Counted from the stretch's first letter, positions 36,039-45,809 are shown. The stretch is DNA of 64,000 nucleotides from Brasilonema sp. UFV-L1 (GCF_012912105.1 NZ_QMEA01000001.1:1-64000); one strand, 5' to 3'. The notes: a model not told the origin generated them from the letters alone. Translations and numbers: made by a program.

Positions 36039-37232
36039 ATGACTCATGACTTTATTCGCATTTATACTCAGATTGAACAGGCTCAAGAATGGATAACGAA
36101 ATATCGTGGTTGTTTACCTGTATTTGCCTGTGTTTTAGGATTTACTGAAACTGGTTTGATTCCTGGAATTTCCGCAGCAGGTCGCACTTGCGAAGATAGA
36201 AAATATACCGCTTGTGCTGATGCTGAGTTTTTATATTATGGTTCACAACATCAACCTCAGTATCCTTTACCACCATTAGCTGCTGGGGCTTCCCCTGTGA
36301 TTCTTTCCCGTGCTGTGGTTGAGGCGCTAAATCTTCCGGTTTATTTATTCAACGCTGGTTTACCTCAGCCTCCTGCTGTCCCAGCCATTGATTTAGGTGG
36401 TTATCCAGCTAGGTGTTTGAGTCAAGGCGCTGCTATGGAACTCGCAACAGTACACCACTTATTTCAGCAGGGGCTGGTTTGGGGAGAACGACTTAGTAAA
36501 GAAATCCAAAGTAGATATTGTATTTTGAGCGAATGTGTGGTAGGAGGAACAACAACTGCTCTAGCAATTTTAACTGGCTTAGGTGTACCAGCATTAGGAA
36601 AGGTTAACAGCAGTCACCCAGTTTGCAATCACACGCAAAAATGGGCAGTTGTAGAGACTGGGCTTTTGATGATGAGGAAGAGATTGGGAGGTGGGGAGAT
36701 TGGGAGGTGGGGAGAGGATATCACCCCATCTCAACGAGTAGATCCCTTGGAGTTAATTGCAGCGGTGGGCGATCCCATGCAAGTGGTTGTAGCTGTTATG
36801 GCGATCGCTCTGAGTCGCAGTTGTGGCGTTTTGCTTGCTGGTGGAACACAGATGCTGGCAGTTTATGCTCTGATGAGTGCCATTGCTCAAGCTTACGCCT
36901 TATCCTGGCGACCAGAAGAAGTTGTTGTAGGAACAACGCGTTGGGTAGCCGAAGACTCAACAGGAGGTACAATTGAACTAGCCCAGCTTATTGGTAAAAG
37001 CAAAATCACTCCACTAGGAGTGACTCCACCGCTAATAGCGACTGAACTGAGTTTTGCCGATTCCCGTTATCCCCAACTTAGAGCTTACGAGCAGGGTTTT
37101 GTCAAAGAAGGTGTGGGTGCTGGAGGGGCTTGTATTGCTGCTCATCTTGTTCAGGGTTGGGAGCAAGATCAACTTTTACAAGCGATAGAAGCCCAATTAG
37201 AGCAATTTGAGAAGAATTCTTCTACAGTTTGA
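36039..37232 (+). CDS. CobT-like nicotinate-nucleotide phosphoribosyltransferase family protein (TIGR00303)
   Basis: A 397-residue member of the cyanobacterial/archaeal CobT-like family (TIGR00303), related to nicotinate mononucleotide:5,6-dimethylbenzimidazole phosphoribosyltransferase of the cobamide nucleotide loop pathway. Segments such as FACVLGFTETGLIPGISAAG, LSECVVGGTTTALAILTGLG and EGVGAGGACIAA are typical. The true substrate base is uncertain. The ATG lies inside a heptamer array (ACTAATGACTCATGAC), so repeat sequence supplies the first residues. An internal stretch (RLGGGEIGRWGED, about 213-225) is encoded by two exact 16-bp direct repeats, an in-frame repeat expansion. No other cob gene is nearby. 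Confidence 0.85.
   Translation: MTHDFIRIYTQIEQAQEWITKYRGCLPVFACVLGFTETGLIPGISAAGRTCEDRKYTACADAEFLYYGSQHQPQYPLPPLAAGASPVILSRAVVEALNLPVYLFNAGLPQPPAVPAIDLGGYPARCLSQGAAMELATVHHLFQQGLVWGERLSKEIQSRYCILSECVVGGTTTALAILTGLGVPALGKVNSSHPVCNHTQKWAVVETGLLMMRKRLGGGEIGRWGEDITPSQRVDPLELIAAVGDPMQVVVAVMAIALSRSCGVLLAGGTQMLAVYALMSAIAQAYALSWRPEEVVVGTTRWVAEDSTGGTIELAQLIGKSKITPLGVTPPLIATELSFADSRYPQLRAYEQGFVKEGVGAGGACIAAHLVQGWEQDQLLQAIEAQLEQFEKNSSTV
36681..36712. repeat. 16-bp tandem repeat inside the CobT-like gene
   Basis: AGATTGGGAGGTGGGG occurs twice in a row (36681-36696 and 36697-36712). Sequence of this kind is usually intergenic in cyanobacteria; here it stays in frame because the surrounding codons compensate for the 32 bp. 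Confidence 0.9.
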
Positions 37233-37372
37233 GCAATAGCGAGTGGTTAAAATTCCGTGGTCAAAATTCCAAATATAGCCAAGTGCAAAATATACTTATA
37301 TCGTTTGACATTGAATAAGCAAATTATTAGCCTGCGGAAGCAGGCTTTGCTCGTAATGTAAAAGAAACAGTA

Positions 37373-37753
37373 TTAAGAGTGAATTCTTTTAAGCAGTAAC
37401 TGTTCTTCCAAAGCCGCAATGCGATTGTATGCTGCAGTTAATTGTGCTGTCAGCCGTTGGATTTGAATTTCTGGTGTTAAAATTTTCTCTCCGCTTTGCA
37501 GATTCATATCTGGATAAATGCCATCTGCGATGACGTCCTTATGTTCAAGCTCTGAATTGAAACTGATTTGCCCTTTTAACTGATAGCGCCTTGTTTCGCC
37601 ATTCTCCAATAAATTATTGTTTGTCTGCTGTGCTTTCACTAAGCAGCCTTCTGATAAAGCTTGAGAAACTTTACTGTCAAGCTGCTCAATCATTTGATAG
37701 AGGGCATCCAGCTTGTTACCCAAAGTTAGGACCTGCTTTTGTAATGGCTCCAT
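37373..37753 (-). CDS. Small coiled-coil hypothetical protein
   Basis: A 126-residue soluble protein with coiled-coil-like helices at both ends (about 5-35, QVLTLGNKLDALYQMIEQLD, and about 98-122, QIQRLTAQLTAAYNRIAALE) joined by a beta-rich or loose middle. I do not recognise the family. It is convergent with the CobT-like gene and has its own upstream AT-rich region. Function unknown; oligomerisation through the coiled coils is likely. Confidence 0.65.
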   Translation of the reverse strand: MEPLQKQVLTLGNKLDALYQMIEQLDSKVSQALSEGCLVKAQQTNNNLLENGETRRYQLKGQISFNSELEHKDVIADGIYPDMNLQSGEKILTPEIQIQRLTAQLTAAYNRIAALEEQLLLKRIHS

Positions 37754-38703
37754 TTAATACCCTTATCCGCTTATTTTTCTCTATAGTATTCAATCTCTTG
37801 ACGATGTTAACTATACTTATGATTTTTTTAACTTTTAATATATTCTGTTGAAATGCAATACTTAAGTCATTAATTAGAAATATATCTACATGTTTGCCAC
37901 AAGCCCTACTAAATATTTTTGTTGAGAAAAATTAATGAGACAGACTGATTTATGAGAAAAATAGCACTTCACGCTTGATGAGTACCGAGTGTTTAGGGGC
38001 GTAAAGTCTTGTTTTTTGGGGGATTTTCAGGAAATCCTCCCTGACAAATCCAACAGATTAAGCGACTACAGCCGATACTTTTTCGATAAAGAAATTCACT
38101 ATGTAGAACCTTTACCTAAGTGCCTTTGACTCTAGCGAGTGTAAAACCAAAAATGACACACTCAATACTCAATACTTTCCGACTATTTCTGTGAATAATT
38201 ACTTAGATACAACATCACTCATAGCTTACACTGGTATCAACTTGAAAGAATAAATTTCAAATCGATTTGTTAACGAACTTTAACAATTACCTATATTCAC
38301 TAGTATTGGCTCAAAATAAATATTTTTTCAAATAAAAATAAAAACTATAAATAAAGCCAAAAATGAACCAATATCTAACCATAGCAAAAATACCTTAAAA
38401 ACCTTTTGTTGAATTCTTGCTACACTTAGATTTTGTGAAACTGTTACCAAGAAAGAACTCAGGAGCCAGGAGCCAAAATGGCGAATGTGTGACTGGGGAG
38501 CTAGTACTTGATGAAGGTTTCCCGACAAGGGCGTGGGGAACCCTCGCTGTAAAACTTCTCTGCGGATTCATCCGTGGAGAGATTCTGAATACTGTTAGCT
38601 GCGCGGGACGCAGCGGAGCCACCAGCCGCGCAGCCTCCGGTCCATTCTGTCTTCTGACTCTTTCTTACAACTAAAGCTTTTTCAAGTCTAAAAACCAAAA
38701 TCA
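37754..38703. other. 950-bp gap with modular repeat at 38505-38665
   Basis: The first 700 bp is AT-rich and shows no gene. At about 38505-38665 a degenerate copy of the modular repeat appears. It has GGTTTCCCGACAAGGGCG, then a self-complementary GCTGCGCGGGACGCAGC segment, CGGAGCCACCAGC and GCCTCCGGTCCATTCTG, ending 40 bp before the binding-protein gene. Promoter elements for that gene may lie within it. Confidence 0.65.
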
Positions 38704-39867
38704 ATGGAGCGACGGTCTTTTTTGCTAGGTACAACTTCCCTAGCACTTGCACAACTGCTTGCTGGTTGTACTAACAACAAACAGATGACACTCAATGTAC
38801 AACTGTTGAAAGGTTCCATTCCTGCTCAGGTGGTTAATCAATTCAGCCAAAGTTTGAACTCAAAAGTGCAGTTAAAGTTTACTCCTGTAGAACAGTTACA
38901 AGATATCTTGCAAAAATTGCAAACTTGGCAAAAGAAAACGAATACCTCAGATGAGGAAGGATGGCGTCCGGTCTTACCACTGGTTCAATCTCAAAAAGTT
39001 ACCAAAGCTGACTTAGTCACTTTAGGAGACTACTGGATAAGTGATGCAATTGAGCAGAAACTCATAGAACCACTGGATGTGACAAAGATAAAACAATGGT
39101 CTGCTTTGTCCCAAAAATGGCAGGACCTGGTAAGACGTGACGACAAAGGTTTAGTCTCTTCTAAAGGAAAGGTTTGGGCTGTTCCTTACCGCTGGGGTGC
39201 TACGGTGATGATTTATCGCCGAGACAAGTTCCAACAATTGGGTTGGACACCGAAAGATTGGGATGATTTATGGCCAAAACAAGGGCGCATTAATAAAGTC
39301 CAAGAGCGTATTTCTCTTTTAAATCAACCACGGGAAGTTATTGGTCTAGTTTTAAAAAAGCTAAAAAAATCTTACAACACAGAAAACTTAAATACAATTC
39401 CAGATTTACAAAAGGAACTACAGCTATTAAATCAACAGGTGAAATTTTACGATTCTACGAGGTACTTGGAACCTCTGATTATTGGAGATACCTGGTTAGC
39501 AGTTGGCTGGTCAAGCGATATCGTACCAATCATTGGACGTTATCCACAACTTGCTATTGCGATTCCTCAATCAGGAACAGCACTTTGGGCAGATGTGTGG
39601 GTAAATCCTGCTGGTCAAGAAAGACAACCTTGGCTATATCAATGGATAGATTTTTGTTTAGATCCTGACGTTGCGAGAAAAATATCTTTACTGACCAAAA
39701 CGAGTGTACCTAATTCTAAAAAAATTGCTGCTTCTGATTTCCAAGAATCATTACGTAATCTTTTAGTGATGAATCCTGAAGTTTTTGAAAAAAGCGATTT
39801 TTTACGCCCCTTACCTCAACCAGTCATGGCTCAGTATGAATCTTTATTTAGCAAAATGAAGGAGTGA
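38704..39867 (+). CDS. Extracellular solute-binding lipoprotein (PotD/ABC type)
   Basis: A 387-residue periplasmic binding protein. The N-terminus ERRSFLLGTTSLALAQLLAG followed by C has twin arginines and a lipobox (LAGC, Cys at about 22), indicating a Tat-exported lipoprotein. The body has the order of PotD/spermidine-type class II binding proteins (VWAVPYRWGATVMIYRRDKF, DTWLAVGWSSD and AIPQSGTALWADVW). The ligand could be a polyamine or another small molecule; specificity is not readable. No permease or ATPase is adjacent. The modular repeat copy lies directly upstream. Confidence 0.85.
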   Translation: MERRSFLLGTTSLALAQLLAGCTNNKQMTLNVQLLKGSIPAQVVNQFSQSLNSKVQLKFTPVEQLQDILQKLQTWQKKTNTSDEEGWRPVLPLVQSQKVTKADLVTLGDYWISDAIEQKLIEPLDVTKIKQWSALSQKWQDLVRRDDKGLVSSKGKVWAVPYRWGATVMIYRRDKFQQLGWTPKDWDDLWPKQGRINKVQERISLLNQPREVIGLVLKKLKKSYNTENLNTIPDLQKELQLLNQQVKFYDSTRYLEPLIIGDTWLAVGWSSDIVPIIGRYPQLAIAIPQSGTALWADVWVNPAGQERQPWLYQWIDFCLDPDVARKISLLTKTSVPNSKKIAASDFQESLRNLLVMNPEVFEKSDFLRPLPQPVMAQYESLFSKMKE

Positions 39868-39880
39868 TTGGTGACAATCA

Positions 39881-39924
39881 TTCGTAATTCGTAATGATTG
39901 CGATTTTGAATTACGAATTACGAA
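39881..39924. repeat. Perfect 15-bp inverted repeat after the binding-protein gene
   Basis: TTCGTAATTCGTAAT (39881-39895) and its complement (39910-39924) flank a 14-nt loop, each arm made of two TTCGTAA-type units. It lies 14 bp past the stop codon and may act as an mRNA 3'-end hairpin, although no T-tract follows. Confidence 0.7.
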
Positions 39925-39991
39925 CAAATATCTACACACCCGTCATTTTCATGCTTCTGCAAGGAACTTACCTCGATATGAGAACACTAGT

Positions 39992-40222
39992 TTATCCAGC
40001 GCTTCGATTGACGATATTGAGCTGACGATCTACAGGATGAATGTCGGTTTCTGCATCAGAAAGCCTTGGAGTCGGAACGTCAACGTTTTCTTGATCATGA
40101 ACAGAGTCATTTAAGTCATTGACATCAGAAGTTACTTCTGTATTCGGTGACGGGTTAATGACTTGTGGATCAGCAGTTTCATGAACTGATAAATTGATGG
40201 GTTTGCGTGGCTCTTGAGTCAT
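39992..40222 (-). CDS. Small acidic hypothetical protein
   Basis: A 76-residue, Asp/Asn/Pro-rich, probably disordered protein with no recognised family. The start is well supported by GAGGT six bases before the ATG on the minus strand. It lies 170 bp upstream of, and on the same strand as, the downstream end of the glucokinase gene region, so it may follow that gene in one transcript. No motif suggests a function. Confidence 0.55.
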   Translation of the reverse strand: MTQEPRKPINLSVHETADPQVINPSPNTEVTSDVNDLNDSVHDQENVDVPTPRLSDAETDIHPVDRQLNIVNRSAG

Positions 40223-40391
40223 TTTCTACCTCGTTGTTGAACTTGCAGAGACTAACTATATATACAAGTTAAAACTCAGTTCAGAATTGTTTCCTCTGGC
40301 AAACGACGTACCCTTAATAACTCACATTCCATACCTTGGAGTGCTGACGGGGCAACAAAATTAGTTTTCACAGAGACTGCACAGTGAGGTG

Positions 40392-41414
40392 TTACCTCAA
40401 AACATCCTCAGCCAACGCCACCGCCCCCCACAACGGTGCATCATCCCCCAGCGCCGCCGGAACAATCTCAAAATTCACTTCAGGTAAAGCCGTCTCCCGC
40501 GCCACCCTTCGCAACACTTCCCAAAAATCCTCACCCGCCTTCGTGACACCACCACCCAACACAAACCGCTGTGGGTTCATCAAATTCGCCACATTACCAA
40601 TACCAACACCCAACGCCCAACTAGCCCTGTACAAAATTTCTTTAGCCAAACTATCCCCAGCAGCTGCAGCCTCACTCACCACTCGCCCCGTAATTAACTC
40701 CAAATTATCTTCCACCAATTTCCTTAACACCTCTCCTCTGTTGTGTTGGTGTCCTTGGTAATCCTTCCGTTCGTTCAAGAGTAGACTTGGCGGTATGTCC
40801 TCTGGACACGCTGCGCTAACGTTTCTCAAAACCTCTTTCACATCCTGCGCCATATAAGGTCCTGATGCCAACCTTTCCACACATCCCCGCTTCCCACATA
40901 AACACACTGGTCCAGAAGGATCTACTACCATGTGTCCAATTTCACCAGCCATTCCCTCAGCACCTCGCCACGGCTTCCCGTTAAGTATCCAACCACCACC
41001 CACACCAGTGCTGACAGTCACATAAAACAGGCTATCGTAACCTTGCCCTGCACCAAAGCGATACTCACCCAAAGCAGCAACATTAGCATCGTTATCCACA
41101 GAAGCAGGAACGCCAAACTCTTCCTCTAGCAACTCCCGTAAAGGAACATTCTCCCATCCAAGAATATGATGGGACAATCTTACTTTCCCGGTTGTTGCGT
41201 CTACTGGTCCCCCAAAGCTAACACCAATAGCTTCTGGTTGCGCTCCCTTGAGTAAAGAGTTGATAAGAGAACGCATAATTTCCAAATCAGTGTCAGCATT
41301 TGCATTTGTCGGTGAAAGCCGACGCTCATATCCCAGCCATTGCTGAGAACCTGTATTAACTGTTGCTGCTGCTAGCTTGGTTCCACCAAAATCAAGCGCT
41401 AAGATGAGTGTCAC
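40392..41414 (-). CDS. ROK family glucokinase
   Basis: A 340-residue ROK kinase. The phosphate-binding motif is ALDFGGTKLAAA (D8), the catalytic Asp is D109 in VDNDANVAALGE, and the ROK zinc site is complete: H161 in GEIGHMVV with C171, C173 and C178 in CLCGKRGC. ATP-dependent phosphorylation of glucose, or a related hexose, feeds glycolysis or the oxidative pentose phosphate pathway. A hydrophilic insert at about 195-230 is longer than in compact family members. The gene stands alone with its own promoter region to the right. Confidence 0.9.
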   Translation of the reverse strand: MTLILALDFGGTKLAAATVNTGSQQWLGYERRLSPTNANADTDLEIMRSLINSLLKGAQPEAIGVSFGGPVDATTGKVRLSHHILGWENVPLRELLEEEFGVPASVDNDANVAALGEYRFGAGQGYDSLFYVTVSTGVGGGWILNGKPWRGAEGMAGEIGHMVVDPSGPVCLCGKRGCVERLASGPYMAQDVKEVLRNVSAACPEDIPPSLLLNERKDYQGHQHNRGEVLRKLVEDNLELITGRVVSEAAAAGDSLAKEILYRASWALGVGIGNVANLMNPQRFVLGGGVTKAGEDFWEVLRRVARETALPEVNFEIVPAALGDDAPLWGAVALAEDVLR

Positions 41415-42051
41415 AGTTTTTACACCTGCCTACTTAACTGGTACTTTCTAGTTTAGGACAATAACTATGATTATAAAAATTAGCAAATACTTGCTTTTGT
41501 TATTGACTTCAGCTAGAGTCATAGCAGACGCCTCACTCTAATTTTGGCAGATTTTCAGGGACTCAGATCAGGTAAATGAATGCTTAAGAGGGTCTGAGCC
41601 AGAATATATGATAAGAATGACCAAAATCTGCCTAAAAGCAGTTTTTTCACAGTAGTCTTCACGTTATTCTTAAGGGGATCACTGCGTCAACGCTAAGTAC
41701 AAATACTTTTTATAAGTTCAACTTTAACCTTGAAAAAGGTGACATTAACAAGATATAGTTGCTAATATTTAGTATTAAGTAGACCAGCAAATCAACAGGG
41801 TATTAAATCAAGTACCCTTGTTTGCACTTGCTTAATTTGTTTTGCCATCATTTATTTCCACTTTATTTTTTTTGAGGCTTAAATGAGAAACTTTAGCATT
41901 ATATATCCAAGGATAGATTTAGGAAAACTATTGAGATTCCAAGAACTCAAAAAAATTGTCCAAAAAAAAGCAGTTTTTAGATCTTAACGAGATTATCTGG
42001 AGTTTGTAATTCTTTGTTTGTCAAACATATCAATAAACACAGCAAGGTTAT
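41415..42051. other. Divergent intergenic region with nested inverted repeat at 41546-41632
   Basis: GGCAGATTTT (41546-41555) pairs with AAAATCTGCC (41623-41632), and CTCAGA (41562-41567) with TCTGAG (41593-41598) inside it. The region separates the minus-strand glucokinase gene from a plus-strand gene. The structure could belong to a small RNA or a MITE. The remainder is AT-rich and featureless. Confidence 0.5.
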
Positions 42052-43068
42052 ATGGATACTTTTTTTTGTGCAGACCATTCACGAGAAGCAGGAGAAGATA
42101 TTATTGGTAGTGCCTGCACTCACCAAACTTATATATTAGTGGAGTGTCCTCCACCTTGGACATCGGAAGCTTTTCAATCCAGATGGGTTCCGGAGAATTT
42201 GCGGATTTTAATTAAGGAGATTAAACGAAATAAGCTACCCATAAGATTTTTATTGGTTGCTAATAATTTATCTCATAAAGTAGAGCAGACAACTCTATTG
42301 ATTTATCAAAGAAAACAGGGTTTAAGTCATGGATATCGTAAGCAAGAATTTCAGTTGAAAAATATTGAGCAAGTCGCTGCTGTTGTCAGAAAATGGTTAC
42401 GAGGTGATTTTTCTGATTATAATATTGATGCTCAAACAAGCACAACCAGAGATATTCTTATTTGTACTCATGGTAGTCATGATAAATGTTGTGCTAGGTA
42501 TGGCAATCCTTTTCACTTCTATGCGACATCTATAATTTCTAATTTGGAACTAGATAATGTTCGTGTTTGGAAATCTAGTCATTTTGGTGGACATCGATTT
42601 GCACCAACTGCGATAGATTTTCCAGATGGAAGATATTATGGGGGTTTGGAGCAAGAATCGTTTCAGTCAATTTTAACTCGTAGTGGTGACATAACATTCT
42701 TGAAGAAAGTTTATAGAGGTTGGGGAATTTTGCCAAATTCAATTCAGGTTTTAGAGAGAGAGCTTATTTTTCGTTATGGATGGGATTGGTTTAACTACAA
42801 AGTATCAGGCGAAATCATTAATCAGAATCTAGACAAAAATATAATTCTTGCTGAACTGAATTTTGAAAAACCAGATGGTTCTCAATACTGCTATCAAGCA
42901 AAGCTAGTCAAAGATGAAACAAAAACTCTAAAACTGAAAGGTTCTTGCAATGCTACGCAAGAATCTGTGTGTACGAAATATGCTGTTGATAGTTTCTGGC
43001 TTGCATCTAACCAACCAGCAACTTCTAGTCAAGAAAGTGAAGCTTTGTTGAGCGTTAAGTACATTTGA
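42052..43068 (+). CDS. Sucrase/ferredoxin-like (Suc_Fer-like) protein
   Basis: A 338-residue protein of the Suc_Fer-like family, a thioredoxin-fold relative of [2Fe-2S] ferredoxins. The signature residues are C138 in ILICTHGSHDKCCARYG, with C146/C147, and the pair H177/H181 in SSHFGGHRFAPT, giving the C...C...HxxxH pattern thought to hold the cluster. The C-terminal third (about 240-330) is a less conserved extension. Redox function is likely, but its partner and pathway are unknown. The ATG follows an AT-rich promoter region and no operon partner is seen. Confidence 0.88.
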   Translation: MDTFFCADHSREAGEDIIGSACTHQTYILVECPPPWTSEAFQSRWVPENLRILIKEIKRNKLPIRFLLVANNLSHKVEQTTLLIYQRKQGLSHGYRKQEFQLKNIEQVAAVVRKWLRGDFSDYNIDAQTSTTRDILICTHGSHDKCCARYGNPFHFYATSIISNLELDNVRVWKSSHFGGHRFAPTAIDFPDGRYYGGLEQESFQSILTRSGDITFLKKVYRGWGILPNSIQVLERELIFRYGWDWFNYKVSGEIINQNLDKNIILAELNFEKPDGSQYCYQAKLVKDETKTLKLKGSCNATQESVCTKYAVDSFWLASNQPATSSQESEALLSVKYI

Positions 43069-43136
43069 CACAGAAGAATTCAGGAGTCACCTTCTTTTGG
43101 GAAACTGATATCTTGCAGCATTCTCAACAAGACCCA

Positions 43137-43204
43137 AAAAACCGGGTTTATGAACCAGAAATTAAGGTTTACACAAGCAGGTATTCTCAATAAACCCGGT
43201 TTTT
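43137..43204. repeat. Inverted repeat element of the AACCCGGTTT type
   Basis: AAAAACCGGGTTTA (43137-43150) and TAAACCCGGTTTTT (43191-43204) form a perfect 14-bp inverted pair about 40 bp apart. ATTCTCAA flanks each arm on the same side. A relative with the arms in opposite order lies at 51651-51712. Confidence 0.7.
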
Positions 43205-43239
43205 CACTTCATACAAGATTTGAGGAAATTCAAAATTCT

Positions 43240-43446
43240 GAACGCGAGTGCGTACACGCAGGATATATGCTGTTTACAGCTAATCAGTGGCATAATATCC
43301 CTGTTTATCGACGGGAAAATTTACAACCGGAAGATAGTATTCATGGACCTGCGATTATTGTAGAGAAAATTAGCACAGTTGTTGTTGAACCTGAGTGGGA
43401 ACCAAGATTAAATGAATGTAATCATCTGATTTTGCAACGTATTTAA
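43240..43446 (+). pseudogene. Remnant of hydantoinase/oxoprolinase (HyuA-type)
   Basis: The last 69 or so codons of a longer frame match the end of the HyuA domain of 5-oxoprolinase-like enzymes: PVYRRENLQPEDSIHGPAII, then TVVVEPEWEPRLN. The first part of the frame (from 43150) is repeat-derived and the large remainder of the enzyme is missing. A decayed fragment, not a functional gene. Confidence 0.7.
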
Positions 43447-43492
43447 AACAGTACACAGTACAGAGTACACAAGAAACAGGGAAGGAGTCACC

Positions 43493-43620
43493 GAGTCAGG
43501 AGTCAGGAGCGGAGCCACCAGCCTCCGGAGCTCCGGTCAGAATAAAAGAGTTAATTGATTCTTCTATTCTGAATTCTGGATTCAGCAATACTGAATACTT
43601 CTTCAAACTGATAACTGATA
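43493..43620 (+). repeat. Modular dispersed repeat, 128-bp copy
   Basis: By eye this copy is base-for-base identical to 51491-51618. It comprises GAGTCAGG heptamers, the GC-rich palindromic centre CCTCCGGAGCTCCGG, an AT-rich arm with GAATTCTGGATTCAGCAATA, and TAACTGA heptamers. The flank GGAAGGAGTCACC is shared with 28552-28760. The rest of the gap to 43792 contains further TAACTGG heptamers and a GAAACGG-type hairpin near 43680. Confidence 0.9.
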
Positions 43621-43792
43621 CTGCGCTTCCTTGGTAATTGATAACTGGTAACTGTTAAAAAATGTCTAACAACTGATACCGTTTCTTTATGAAGAAACGG
43701 TATGACGTTCATCTACTTAATGGTGTAAGTACCCTTTAGAAATTCTGAATTCTGAATTCTGGATTGGTGAGTTCTTTCTTCAGTCATAACAT

Positions 43793-45415
43793 TTATCTTT
43801 TCAAAAAGCGCTGACGCAGACGAGAGACAAAAACATTGATTTCTGGTAACTTCATCCATGCGGCAATAACAGTAAAAACGCTGATGCCAACTAAACCAGC
43901 AATAGATAATTGCAACAGTTGAATTGGTAAACCATTTTCACCTAAAAACTTTTGTAAAACCTCAAGAGTTCCATAGCTTGCTGCACCAGCTACCACGCTA
44001 CCAGCAGTCAAACCTAAAATTGGCAAACTCCACTCTAGCCAAGGTAATCCATGAATTTTGCGATCTAGCAACCATAACAACATTAATGTAGAGCTAAGAT
44101 TGACTCCTACAGTAGTTAACACTAAACCGGGAGCACCTAAATTCAAAACATTGATAAAGCAGAAAGCTAAAACGACGTTTAGAAAGATATTAACACTGCT
44201 GATGCGAAAGGGTGTATCGCCATCGCCTAAAGCGTAAAATACCCGAACCAAAACATCACGCGCTAAATAGACAAACATCCCAGTACCATAAGCAATAAGC
44301 AGGGAAGATACTAGCTGTGACTCATCTTTTTGGAAAGCACCGCGTTCATAAATCACACGCACAATGGGCACTGCCAAAGTTATCATCAAAGCACCCAAAG
44401 GCAGCATGGTAAAAGCAGAAAGAATGAGTCCTTGACGAATGCGTAGTTTCAAATCTCCCCAGTCTTTGGGATCGGTGAGTCGCGAAAATATTGGTAAGAG
44501 GGGAACCAAAATCATATTAGAAATAATTCCCAACGGAGTTTGCACCAAAAGACCAGCATTTGCTAGTGCTGAAGCAGCAGATGGAATACCAGACGCAAAA
44601 AACAAAATCACCCAGAGATTAATTTGCAGCATCCCAGAAGAAATAGTAGCAGGTCCCATGATTTTCATGACCTCGCTGACTCCAGGAGTGTTGATATTAA
44701 ATCGCAGACGAAAGCTACCCATACCAGCTTTTGCTTGAGCAATGAGTTGCACTATCCACTGCAGTAAAGCTCCAGTTAAGGTTCCTACAGCTAAAATGAC
44801 TCCGCCGATGATAGCATTTTCAGGAGCAGTAATTTTGTTACCCAACTGCAACCATAAAATACCCAAGCCAATAATAACGGTGATGCTAGAGAATAACGGA
44901 CTGATTGAGGGAAGCCAAAATAGATTAGCAGCGTTGAGGGTACCAAAGCCAATACCAATGAGTCCAGCCAAAATTGCCATTGGTGCCATGATCTGGAGTT
45001 GTTGAGTTGCGATCGCCTTTATTGCCCCACCTGTTTCCAGATTGTTTAAGCCTGGTGCTACCAAGTCAATCAGATTGCCAGAAAAAAGAACCAAAATAAC
45101 GGTGAGAATCAGTAGTATAGCACCCACAAGGGTCGTAATTGTCTCCACCAAAGGAGCTGCTTCTTCTTTCGGGCGCTTGGCTAGAACACTGACAATCGCA
45201 CTATGGAATGGTCCATTAATCCCGCCAAGTAAAATCAACAGAAAACCAGGAATCACGTAGGCATATTGATAGGCATCAGCAACGACACCAAGACCAAAAG
45301 CAGCTGCGATCGCCTGCTGGCGAACCAAACCGACGACTTTACTAATGAGAGTACCAACAGCAACAATTCCTGCAATTGAGGCAACAGAACGAGAGACTTT
45401 TTGTTCTTGTGTCAC
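43793..45415 (-). CDS. murJ: Lipid II flippase MurJ
   Basis: A 540-residue MOP-superfamily protein with about 14 membrane helices. The family start (SIAGIVAVGTLISKVVGLVR) is followed by NPEF-type helix pairs, and the mid-protein segment RLTDPKDW then RIRQGLILSAF fits MurJ/MviN. MurJ flips undecaprenyl-linked lipid II across the cytoplasmic membrane for peptidoglycan synthesis. It is monocistronic here, with an LCP gene on the same strand about 1 kb to the right, so cell-envelope genes are loosely grouped. The ATG lies downstream of an AT-rich promoter region. Confidence 0.92.
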   Translation of the reverse strand: MTQEQKVSRSVASIAGIVAVGTLISKVVGLVRQQAIAAAFGLGVVADAYQYAYVIPGFLLILLGGINGPFHSAIVSVLAKRPKEEAAPLVETITTLVGAILLILTVILVLFSGNLIDLVAPGLNNLETGGAIKAIATQQLQIMAPMAILAGLIGIGFGTLNAANLFWLPSISPLFSSITVIIGLGILWLQLGNKITAPENAIIGGVILAVGTLTGALLQWIVQLIAQAKAGMGSFRLRFNINTPGVSEVMKIMGPATISSGMLQINLWVILFFASGIPSAASALANAGLLVQTPLGIISNMILVPLLPIFSRLTDPKDWGDLKLRIRQGLILSAFTMLPLGALMITLAVPIVRVIYERGAFQKDESQLVSSLLIAYGTGMFVYLARDVLVRVFYALGDGDTPFRISSVNIFLNVVLAFCFINVLNLGAPGLVLTTVGVNLSSTLMLLWLLDRKIHGLPWLEWSLPILGLTAGSVVAGAASYGTLEVLQKFLGENGLPIQLLQLSIAGLVGISVFTVIAAWMKLPEINVFVSRLRQRFLKR

Positions 45416-45809
45416 AAATTGTACCTGACAACTTTATTGAAGGCGCGTATCTGGGAACATTTAACCTGAAATTTCGTAGTTTGTCAGGATAGTTTAGACA
45501 AAATCAGAAATATGGCGGTGTCAGTGAGCAATGTCCTAGTAGACTATTTTATTGACAAAACCAGACATTTACTGACAAACCGCTTCACAAAACCGTCTAC
45601 CAATTTTTGCGAAAATTTACATCAACCGACTAGACCTACCTGCATAAGTGATGTGATGATTTGAAACATACCTAGTACAGTATCTATTTTTAGAACGGTA
45701 CACAGTAAACAGTACACAATGAACAGTGATAACTAATAACTAATAACTAGTAACTGATAACTGGTAACTGATAACTGATAACTGTTAAATGATAAAATGG
45801 AGAACTACA
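45416..45809. repeat. Divergent gap with eight TAACTG-type heptamers (45729-45784)
   Basis: Eight contiguous 7-bp units (ATAACTA x3, GTAACTG, ATAACTG, GTAACTG, ATAACTG x2) end about 15 bp before the ribosome-binding site of the cupin gene. The left half of the gap should hold the murJ promoter, but no clear box was identified. Confidence 0.85.
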
